A stretch of 20,544 nucleotides of DNA from a virus. The stretch is taken from IMG/VR virus record IMGVR_UViG_3300047379_000058, positions 1 to 20,544 of that record; one strand, 5' to 3'. A program made the position numbers and the translations under genes. A model generated the notes under the pieces. It searched no databases. It saw nothing but the letters and a program-made list of their open reading frames with translations, and was not told where the DNA came from. Positions 14,838 to 20,544 of this stretch are shown here, piece by piece (the first letter of the stretch is position 1; every line of letters begins with the position of its first letter).

Positions 14838-15898
14838 TGCTAAACTTTAATGCATACTTGGAGGAAAAGAAATCCAAGATTAAGCTCAACCCTAAGAAGG
14901 ATGATCTTATGGAAAAGTGCTGCGATAAGACAGGTGAAGCAGAGTGTAAATGTGAAGACAAGACACCTGCACAAAAATCAGTTGCAGGTAAAGGTAAAAT
15001 GTGTCCTAAGTGCGAAGGCAAAGGATGCAAGCATTGTGGTGGCACAGGCTACCATGATGAAGATGGCGAAGGTGCCGACATGAGCGAAGCGAAAAAGAAA
15101 GACGATTCTTATCTGGAGGTGGACCCCAAGAAGCGTCAAAAGAATAATGAGAAAGCTCGTAAAGAGATGGACAAAGTTCCATCCCAAAAAAATCCTCACT
15201 TTGAATCTACAGGAGACCAAGCGTATGGCAGTCAAGAAGAAGTTTCAGAAGAAAGCACAGAAGAAGTCGCAGAAACTGAAAACACACTCTTGACATTTGC
15301 CGAACTCTATAAGGGTAAGCACGGTCAGTCTGAGAAAGAGTATCAAGACGGTCGCTCACAGGGCGGCAAGATGGTCTCTGGTGACTCTAAAGGTAGCGGT
15401 GCAAAATACTCTCATGGTAGAAGAGTTGACGACGGTGGTGCTGGTCCACAACCTGCTGGTGGTTCTAAGAAACCAAAGGCACAAGGTAGAATGGACAAAG
15501 GTGGTCGTGCCGAACTGCAAATGCGTAAGGCAAACCTGAAAGCAAAGAATGAATCAATGGATTACCTTAAGGATAATCTTGTTGATGCTGCGTTTGAACT
15601 CTATGAGCGTACACGTTATGCTAAAGAGACTGGTAAGGATCCTCAGACTGGTAAACCATCCGAGAAGGGTGGTACTATCAAACCTGGATCTGCTATGTCA
15701 AAGGTTCGTAAGAGTCTTGCTGGTCAGGGTTTGATGTCTTCCAGAAAGAAAGCGATTCAACCTCAGGGTAAGAAGAAAGAAAAGGGCAAGAAAGGTTACG
15801 AAGGTCCAACACCTGTTGATAAGATCAAGGGTAATCTTTCACGCAAGAGAGCACCTAAACCTAATCCTTACAAAGCAAGACCTGGCGAATCGGATTGA
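14837..15898 (+). CDS. Zinc-motif protein with T4-type capsid-targeting peptide
   Basis: The 353-aa product starts MLNFNAYLEE|KKSK, matching the T4 targeting pattern (aromatic at 4 and 7, aliphatic at 8, Glu at 10). A Cys-rich part follows: CCDKTGEAECKC (28-39), then CPKCEGKGCKHCGGTG (56-71). The latter combines two CxxC pairs and resembles the DnaJ CxxCxGxG zinc repeat. The rest is acidic (STGDQAYGSQEEVSEESTEE) and then Gly/Lys-rich and basic up to KPNPYKARPGESD. AAGGAG at 14820-14825 is 11 bases from this ATG and eight from a GTG at 14834, which would add one Met. It probably acts as a structural or nucleic-acid-binding protein inside the head. Confidence 0.75.
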   Translation: MLNFNAYLEEKKSKIKLNPKKDDLMEKCCDKTGEAECKCEDKTPAQKSVAGKGKMCPKCEGKGCKHCGGTGYHDEDGEGADMSEAKKKDDSYLEVDPKKRQKNNEKARKEMDKVPSQKNPHFESTGDQAYGSQEEVSEESTEEVAETENTLLTFAELYKGKHGQSEKEYQDGRSQGGKMVSGDSKGSGAKYSHGRRVDDGGAGPQPAGGSKKPKAQGRMDKGGRAELQMRKANLKAKNESMDYLKDNLVDAAFELYERTRYAKETGKDPQTGKPSEKGGTIKPGSAMSKVRKSLAGQGLMSSRKKAIQPQGKKKEKGKKGYEGPTPVDKIKGNLSRKRAPKPNPYKARPGESD

Positions 15899-15932
15899 GC
15901 CTATATAGGAGGGCCACCTTATAACTAAAATT

Positions 15933-16130
15933 ATGGTATCCTTCCTACTTCCCCTTGCTTACAAAATCGTAGACGCTGCAGTTGCAAAAATTCCTGACGA
16001 TGCAGAATTGGGTGAGAAACTTGTTGAGTTGTGTCTTTTGATTGTAGGTAAAGCAGTAAAACTTACTAAGACTACTGCAGATGATGAACTGTTTGCTAGA
16101 GTTAAAGAAGCACTAGCAGTAAGAGAATAA
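15933..16130 (+). CDS. Small conserved cyanophage protein
   Basis: The 65-aa product MVSFLLPLAYKIVDAAVAKI... is predicted helical, with a hydrophobic N-terminus and a second amphipathic helix (LVELCLLIVGKAVKLT), then a charged tail. I recall closely similar short proteins in many marine T4-like phages, without function. AGGAGG (15907-15912) lies 20 bases upstream of the ATG, too far for a normal Shine-Dalgarno, and no nearer site is seen. A terminator follows directly, closing the transcription unit that begins at or before 10943. Confidence 0.7.
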   Translation: MVSFLLPLAYKIVDAAVAKIPDDAELGEKLVELCLLIVGKAVKLTKTTADDELFARVKEALAVRE

Positions 16131-16137
16131 TAAACAT

Positions 16138-16160
16138 GACCCCTTAGGGGGTCTGTTTTT
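16138..16160 (+). terminator. Rho-independent terminator
   Basis: GACCCC-TTAG-GGGGTC forms a perfect 6-bp stem with a 4-base loop, followed by TGTTTTT. It closes the unit ending with the 65-aa gene. The 14 bases CCCTTAGGGGGTCT are identical to those in the terminator at 1778. The last T is also the first base of the late promoter TATAAATA. Confidence 0.88.
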
Positions 16161-16167
16161 ATAAATA
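16160..16167 (+). promoter_or_regulatory. T4-type late promoter (TATAAATA)
   Basis: A perfect match to the T4 late promoter TATAAATA lies intergenic, directly after a terminator and 29 bases before ATG 16197. It is the strongest late-promoter call in the window and marks the downstream gene as a late structural gene. Confidence 0.75.
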
Positions 16168-16196
16168 AATATATCGGAATTAATACGGAGTAACCC

Positions 16197-16817
16197 ATGT
16201 CTCTTTACGGGAGAACTGACAGTAACGCAAATAAGACTCAAGCAGGACTCGCCCGTGGTAACGGCAGTGGCTCTGCTACCGAGACTATTGTTTTTATTGA
16301 CGCTGCTGAAGCAGCATTGAACGAGAATGCTTCTCGTGGTATCACTGGCCCTGGTTGGTGGGCATATAGGACCTACACCGATGGCGCTGGTAATACTCGT
16401 CACAAGGCAGAGTGTCTTGCCTTCATCAGCAACCCTGATGGCACTGAGTCACAAGCAGATGACACGATTGCAGCAGACGTTGCATCGGCAGTAACCATCT
16501 CTGCACAACCTGCAGCATCTACTAGTTCCTCTGGCGCTGGTACATTCACCCTTAGCACTTCTACTACAGGAACACCTGGTGCTCTTGCTTATGTCTGGCA
16601 GCGTCAGACTGCAGCAGCAACTACCCGTTGGGTTAACATTGCAGCAGACACTGACACTGGTGTAACCTATGCAGACTTCACTACTGCGACTCTGGCATAC
16701 AGTAGTCTCGGTGATGATTCACTTGACGGTTATAAGTACCGTGTCAAGATCACCTCTGCAGGTGGTACTGAAGAAGTCATCTCTGACGGCGCTGCAACCC
16801 TGACCTTTAGTAGCTGA
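16197..16817 (+). CDS. Virion structural protein with C-terminal Ig-like domain
   Basis: The 206-aa product begins MSLYGRTDSNANKTQAGLAR, then GITGPGWWAYRTYTDGAGNTRHKAECL (49-73), a segment I recall from structural proteins of marine T4-like phages. From about residue 98 a beta-rich Ig-like domain follows: FTLSTSTTGTP, LAYVWQRQTA with the core Trp, and DSLDGYKYRVKITSAGGTE. This resembles the Ig-like repeats of T4 Hoc and other decoration proteins, which bind glycans or stabilise capsids. CGGAG sits six bases before the ATG and a perfect late promoter precedes it. Codon use is relatively GC-rich, as expected for a highly expressed protein. Whether it is on the head or the tail cannot be told. 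Confidence 0.75.
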   Translation: MSLYGRTDSNANKTQAGLARGNGSGSATETIVFIDAAEAALNENASRGITGPGWWAYRTYTDGAGNTRHKAECLAFISNPDGTESQADDTIAADVASAVTISAQPAASTSSSGAGTFTLSTSTTGTPGALAYVWQRQTAAATTRWVNIAADTDTGVTYADFTTATLAYSSLGDDSLDGYKYRVKITSAGGTEEVISDGAATLTFSS

Positions 16818-16820
16818 TAA

Positions 16821-17183
16821 ATGAAATTTGGTGAACTGAACGAAGACAACAGCGTCATGTTCGCCATCAAGCATTATGAAAATCCTCAATCAGTAACGAG
16901 AGAAGATTTTGATGATGATATGAAACGCTTTAAGTACCTCAAGAGATTATTCAAGAGGTACTTACGTGGGGGTAGTCTAAGATCCCATCTTATTATCAAT
17001 CACTTGGTCATACTTTATAATGTATTTGATGACGCCGCGACCCCACTATTATTTTTCAAATTAGAAAAAGAATATTGGCCACTACTTAAAGCATTTTTAT
17101 ATTGGATGAATAGGTATCCAGAATGCTGGATGGAATCTCTGGAAGAAGATCCAGACATAAAAGAAATACTAGATAAGATATGA
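16821..17183 (+). CDS. Conserved T4-like marine phage protein, unknown function
   Basis: The 120-aa product is predicted mostly helical: FDDDMKRFKYLKRLFKRYL (30-48, basic amphipathic), LIINHLVILYNVFD, and LFFKLEKEYWPLLKAFLYWM. No Cys-based metal site or signal peptide is present. I recall close relatives (MKF..LNEDN..MFAIKHY.NP) in many cyanophages and pelagiphages, without function. It starts three bases after the Ig-like gene stop, and its TGA overlaps the next ATG, so all are likely co-expressed from the late promoter at 16160. Confidence 0.8.
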   Translation: MKFGELNEDNSVMFAIKHYENPQSVTREDFDDDMKRFKYLKRLFKRYLRGGSLRSHLIINHLVILYNVFDDAATPLLFFKLEKEYWPLLKAFLYWMNRYPECWMESLEEDPDIKEILDKI

Positions 17184-18007
17184 TTAACGAGTCACCTACA
17201 ATGAGTGCTGGTACTGGCGGGTTTAGTGGTAGTTCTGCTGCTACTGGACCAGTTGCTGGGTTTGATCCTGTATTAGATTTTCGTAAGAAAGCCTTCTCTA
17301 AGATTAAAGATCAACCTTATGTTAGTGAGTATCGTAAGCAGAAAAAGAATAAGAAGACAGTAAAGGAGAATGTTTCCAGACTGTTGCAGTATAAAGTAAC
17401 GATCCCTGAGGTCGGTGAGACTATCATCTATGCTAGTTCCCCATCAGAATTGAGACAGAAGATGCGTCTTCTTATCAATCCTCGTTACAGGGGCGATGTT
17501 GATATTGAAAGAGTATTCCCTGGAGCAGCTGCTAAGTTTTATATGGACAAGAGAATGAAGGCTATGAGAAATATTCCTGAGGAAGCAGATCCAGCTGATG
17601 CTCAAATGAAAAAGCAACTTGCAACGAAGCAAGTACAGCAAAAGATTGCGATTGAGAAAAAGAAGATCGCTCTTAAGAAGCAGGAAATGCAAAAAGCATT
17701 GTCAACTAAAGTAGCATCTATGAAACGTGCTGCTTCTGGTGGTGCAGGACCTAAGTCTGCTACTGAATCATTCACACCTTCTGGTAATCTTGCTAAGATT
17801 AGTCAGTGTGCTGAAAATAAATGTGCTGGTGCTATCAAGTTTCTCAATGGAGAAGAGTTTGAAGTAACTCCAGATGTTGCTAGTAAAGTAATGCAGGGGT
17901 TTGGTTCCCTGTCACAAAAAAGAAACCAATCAAAGTTTAGTAATGCCTGTGCAGAATCTCAAGATTCTTTCAACCGTGTCTTGTCCTTCTGTAGCGGAGA
18001 TAACTAG
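17180..18007 (+). CDS. Conserved unknown protein with Gly/Ser N-terminus and Lys-rich coiled coil
   Basis: The 275-aa product has a flexible Gly/Ser-rich N-terminus (TMSAGTGGFSGSSAATG). A compact segment follows, YKVTIPEVGETIIYASSPSELRQKMRLLIN (about 70-99), then RVFPGAAAKFYMDKRM. A charged coiled coil (about 138-178, rich in Lys/Gln) comes next. The C-terminal part has several Cys (CAENKCAGAIKFLNGEEFEV, ACAESQDSF, FCSGDN) and looks like a small domain of its own. I recall relatives in marine T4-like phages as unknown virion-associated proteins. A second ATG at residue 8 is possible, but the overlap ATGA at 17180 favours the first. Confidence 0.75.
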   Translation: MINESPTMSAGTGGFSGSSAATGPVAGFDPVLDFRKKAFSKIKDQPYVSEYRKQKKNKKTVKENVSRLLQYKVTIPEVGETIIYASSPSELRQKMRLLINPRYRGDVDIERVFPGAAAKFYMDKRMKAMRNIPEEADPADAQMKKQLATKQVQQKIAIEKKKIALKKQEMQKALSTKVASMKRAASGGAGPKSATESFTPSGNLAKISQCAENKCAGAIKFLNGEEFEVTPDVASKVMQGFGSLSQKRNQSKFSNACAESQDSFNRVLSFCSGDN

Positions 18008-18432
18008 TGGCTTTTGGTCTTGGAAAACTAAACACTCTTGAAGCAAAATTAGATATTTATGAAGACCTATCCAAGGAGATGTTGGATAAGTTAGAACGCG
18101 CCGTAGATAGAATCTCCGAGAATAGTAATAGAGTTGCTATTATGTTGGAGCGTCATGAGAATCGCTTGGATGAAAGTGATAGAACTCATGATACCTTAAT
18201 GAAACTTCTATCAAAAGTTGAACAAAAGATTGATGATGTTGAAAATAAGGTAGGAGAAATTCAAAAATTTAGGTGGGTGACTGTAGGAATTGCCGTTGCT
18301 GTTGCGACAGTTTTCCAACTGTCAACACCCCTCTCCAGGTTGACACCATCTGATCCAGCTGCTATAGTAGGTTCATCGCAGGTGTCGTATGAACTACATA
18401 GAGACCAAGTACGTCAACCTTCTGTCGTCTAG
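18007..18432 (+). CDS. Coiled-coil protein with C-terminal membrane anchor
   Basis: The 141-aa product starts at GTG 18007 in a TAGTG overlap. Residues about 10-88 form a heptad-rich coiled coil (LEAKLDIYEDLSKEMLDKLE, LLSKVEQKIDDVENKVGEI). A single transmembrane helix follows, FRWVTVGIAVAVATVFQL (88-105), then a polar tail of about 35 residues. The layout is like XhlA-type haemolysin/holin-associated proteins, so a lysis or membrane role is possible but not shown. The last 44 bases overlap the gp61 primase gene in another frame. Confidence 0.72.
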   Translation: MAFGLGKLNTLEAKLDIYEDLSKEMLDKLERAVDRISENSNRVAIMLERHENRLDESDRTHDTLMKLLSKVEQKIDDVENKVGEIQKFRWVTVGIAVAVATVFQLSTPLSRLTPSDPAAIVGSSQVSYELHRDQVRQPSVV

Positions 18433-19387
18433 ACTAGACAAGTTTGCACGGAAGAAGGAAGGTCTCTGGAATTTTAGATGTCCTTACTGCGGTGACAGTA
18501 AGAAGTATAAGAACAAAGCACGAGGTTACTTCATTCGCGTGAAGACTGACCTAGTTTTCAAGTGCCATAATTGTGGTGTCGGTAGATCCTTCTCCAATTT
18601 CCTTAAGGATAATTGCATAGATCTGCATGACGATTATGTCATGGAGCGTTATAAGGAGGGACTGACTGGTGCTGGACGCTACATCAAATCTCCAGAACTT
18701 GATTTCAAGACAAGAACCATTAAACGAGTCAAAATGCCTACGGGTTTGACACCCATTTCTTGTCTAAATAATCATCACCCTGCAAAGGGATATCTTCTTG
18801 GGCGTGGTATCCCAGAAAAGTTTTATGATAAACTTTTCTACGTTGAAAAATTTCAAGAGTGGGTCAACAAACAAAAACCAACTTACAGTAATACTAAATT
18901 TGAGCACCCAAGAATTATCATTCCGTTGATACAGGATGGGAGTTGGACAGGATTCCAAGGTAGATCTTTGGACTCTAAAGATAAGATGAGATACATTACT
19001 ATCATTCTTGACGATAGTAAACCCAAGATCTTTGGACTTGACGACACTGATAAAGATTCCACAATCTACATTACAGAAGGACCATTTGATAGTCTATTCA
19101 TAGACAATTCAATTGCGATGGTTGGAGCAGACATTGATTGGTCCTTCTGTAGTGATAGAAATGTTGTCTTTGTTTATGATAATGAACCACGCAACGCAGA
19201 AATTATTGCCCGAATGGTCAAGGTCATAGATAGAGGATACAAAATTGTAATCTGGCCAGATGTAGTTGAGGAAAAGGACATAAACGAAATGATAAATGCT
19301 GGACACAATGTCCTAGACCTGGTAGAATCTAACATACATCAGGGTTTATCCGCCACATTAACACTTAACAATTGGAAGCGAGTATGA
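18389..19387 (+). CDS. 61: DNA primase (T4 gp61, DnaG-like)
   Basis: The 332-aa primase makes RNA primers for lagging-strand synthesis with the gp41 helicase. The N-terminal zinc ribbon has CPYCGDS (C31, C34) and CHNCG (C59, C62). The TOPRIM domain has YITEGPFDS with E230 and VYDNEP with D264, the metal-binding acidic residues. The start ATG lies inside the 3' end of the coiled-coil gene, with AGGTG a few bases upstream. The frame fits the T4 gp61 N-terminus (...LWNFRCPYCGDS). Length is close to T4 gp61 (342 aa). Its TGA overlaps the nrdA ATG. It lies 10 kb from gp41, with the virion-like block between them. Confidence 0.95.
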   Translation: MNYIETKYVNLLSSRLDKFARKKEGLWNFRCPYCGDSKKYKNKARGYFIRVKTDLVFKCHNCGVGRSFSNFLKDNCIDLHDDYVMERYKEGLTGAGRYIKSPELDFKTRTIKRVKMPTGLTPISCLNNHHPAKGYLLGRGIPEKFYDKLFYVEKFQEWVNKQKPTYSNTKFEHPRIIIPLIQDGSWTGFQGRSLDSKDKMRYITIILDDSKPKIFGLDDTDKDSTIYITEGPFDSLFIDNSIAMVGADIDWSFCSDRNVVFVYDNEPRNAEIIARMVKVIDRGYKIVIWPDVVEEKDINEMINAGHNVLDLVESNIHQGLSATLTLNNWKRV

Positions 19388-20544
19388 GTAACGGTTTTTC
19401 AGTAAAGAAACGAGATGGTACTGTAGAGAAAATCAATCTTGATAAAGTACATGTCATGGTTGAACATGCATGTAAAGGATTGGCGGGAGTATCTGAATCT
19501 CAAGTAGAGATGAATGCTAACCTTCAGTTCTTTGATGGTATTGCAACTAAAGATGTTCAAGAGATTCTTGTTCGTTCTGCTAATGATCTGATTAGCCTTG
19601 ACGCTCCCAACTATCAATTCGTTGCTGCTCGCTTGCTTCTGTTTGGTCTTCGTAAGAGTGTCTACAAGGGGCATCCAGAACAAAGACCTACTCTGCTAGA
19701 ACAACTGCGTTCGGGCGCTTCTAAGGGCATCTACGACCCCTCTCTGGAGGCAATGTATACCGAAGAAGAGTGGGGTATCATGGATGGGTTTATTGATCAC
19801 GAGCGTGATTACATCTTTACCTATGCTGGTCTTCGTCAGGTAGTGGATAAATACCTAGTGCAGGATCGTAGCACTGGTGAGGTATATGAAACTCCACAGT
19901 TCATGTACATTCTCATTGCCGCTACATTGTTTAAGCAATATGATACTTCCCGAAGATTAGATTATGTCAGAAGATACTACAACGCAATCAGCAAGCACCG
20001 AATCAACATCCCAACGCCAGTCATGGCAGGAGTGCGAACGCCACTGCGGCAATTTGCAAGTTGTGTTCTGGTTGATGTTGATGACACCCTCAACAGTATC
20101 TTTACTAGCGATATGGCTATTGGCCGATATGTCGCTCAACGCGCAGGCATCGGTATCAACGCAGGCAGAATCCGTGGTATCAACAGTAAGATCCGAGATG
20201 GAGAAGTTCAACACACAGGTGTTGTCCCATTCCTCAAAAAATTTGAAAGCACTGTCAGATGTTGTACTCAGAATGGCATCCGAGGTGGATCAGCAACTGT
20301 CCACTTCCCAATCTGGCACCAAGAAATAGAGGACATCATTGTTCTCAAGAACAATAAAGGTACGGAGGATAATCGTGTCCGAAAACTTGACTACTCAATC
20401 CAAATTTCAAAACTTTTCTACGAGCGTTTCATCCAGAATGGAGAGATTAGCCTCTTCTCACCGCATGACGTACCAGGTCTCTATGATGCTTTTGGTACTG
20501 ATGCATTTGACGCTTGCTATGTGGACTATGAATCAGATCAGTCT
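19384..20544 (+). CDS. nrdA: Ribonucleotide reductase large subunit NrdA, partial (5' part)
   Basis: An open frame of 387 codons from ATG 19384 runs to the window edge. It encodes the N-terminal half of the aerobic class Ia reductase alpha chain, which converts NDPs to dNDPs. An ATP-cone-like start (FSVKKRDGTVEKINLDKV, 5-22) is followed by AGLRQVVDKYL and INIPTPVMAGVRTPLRQFASC. C227 in FASC corresponds to Cys225 of E. coli NrdA, one of the redox cysteines. GIGINAGRIRGINS and GIRGGSATVHFPIWH follow. The catalytic NxCxE region would lie beyond the window. It overlaps the primase stop (ATGA) and joins MazG in serving nucleotide supply for replication. Confidence 0.95.
   Translation, partial: MSNGFSVKKRDGTVEKINLDKVHVMVEHACKGLAGVSESQVEMNANLQFFDGIATKDVQEILVRSANDLISLDAPNYQFVAARLLLFGLRKSVYKGHPEQRPTLLEQLRSGASKGIYDPSLEAMYTEEEWGIMDGFIDHERDYIFTYAGLRQVVDKYLVQDRSTGEVYETPQFMYILIAATLFKQYDTSRRLDYVRRYYNAISKHRINIPTPVMAGVRTPLRQFASCVLVDVDDTLNSIFTSDMAIGRYVAQRAGIGINAGRIRGINSKIRDGEVQHTGVVPFLKKFESTVRCCTQNGIRGGSATVHFPIWHQEIEDIIVLKNNKGTEDNRVRKLDYSIQISKLFYERFIQNGEISLFSPHDVPGLYDAFGTDAFDACYVDYESDQS

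Noticed and set aside
19964-20329. 121-aa reading frame on the plus strand
   Set aside because: It is an out-of-frame shadow of nrdA, which is open through the same stretch and carries recognisable motifs.
1-20544. tRNA genes, CRISPR arrays, insertion sequences, introns
   Set aside because: No cloverleaf, spaced repeats, transposase or split gene was seen. Intergenic gaps are too short for most of these.

Overview
The window looks like part of the genome of a T4-like cyanophage (marine Synechococcus/Prochlorococcus myovirus). It carries a T4-type replication and recombination set: gp43 polymerase, UvsX, gp41 helicase, gp61 primase and the start of NrdA. With these sit genes typical of marine cyanophages: an Hsp20 chaperone, a MazG-like pyrophosphohydrolase, a 2-oxoglutarate/Fe(II) oxygenase, and short secreted proteins with host-like signal peptides. 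Genes are tightly packed, mostly with ATGA, GTGA or TAATG stop/start overlaps. All but the leftmost lie on the + strand. No stretch over 300 bases lacks a gene. I saw no tRNA, insertion sequence or CRISPR array.

Layout. (1) 1-1800: a leftward secreted protein running off the window, then Hsp20 behind a T4-like late promoter, a small membrane protein, and a GC-rich secreted beta-barrel-like protein with its own sigma70 promoter, a structured leader and a terminator. (2) 1816-9454: a coupled operon of a small unknown protein, two small tandem paralogs, gp43, UvsX, the oxygenase, gp41, MazG, a secreted HExxH protein and a small lipoprotein-like protein. (3) 9477-16130: five larger proteins I infer belong to the head interior or virion (a 465-aa unknown, a ligase-like nucleotidyltransferase, an NMNAT/cytidylyltransferase-like enzyme, a Lys/Ala-rich 596-aa protein and a zinc-motif protein), then a 65-aa protein and a terminator. 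(4) 16197-18432: an Ig-like structural protein behind the best late promoter in the window, and three conserved unknowns, one of them coiled coil plus membrane anchor. (5) 18389 to the end: gp61 primase and NrdA, returning to nucleotide and DNA synthesis.

The most interesting observation is in region 3. The NMNAT-like enzyme begins MKKFSDFLSE|A and the zinc-motif protein begins MLNFNAYLEE|K. Both match position for position the 10-residue capsid-targeting peptide of T4 internal head proteins (MKTYQEFIAE|A as recalled), which the prohead protease removes. Together with the ligase-like gene directly upstream, this suggests enzymes packaged in the head and delivered with the DNA, perhaps to restore NAD or repair nucleic acid early in infection. 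The targeting motif is visible in the sequence. Packaging and function are inference.
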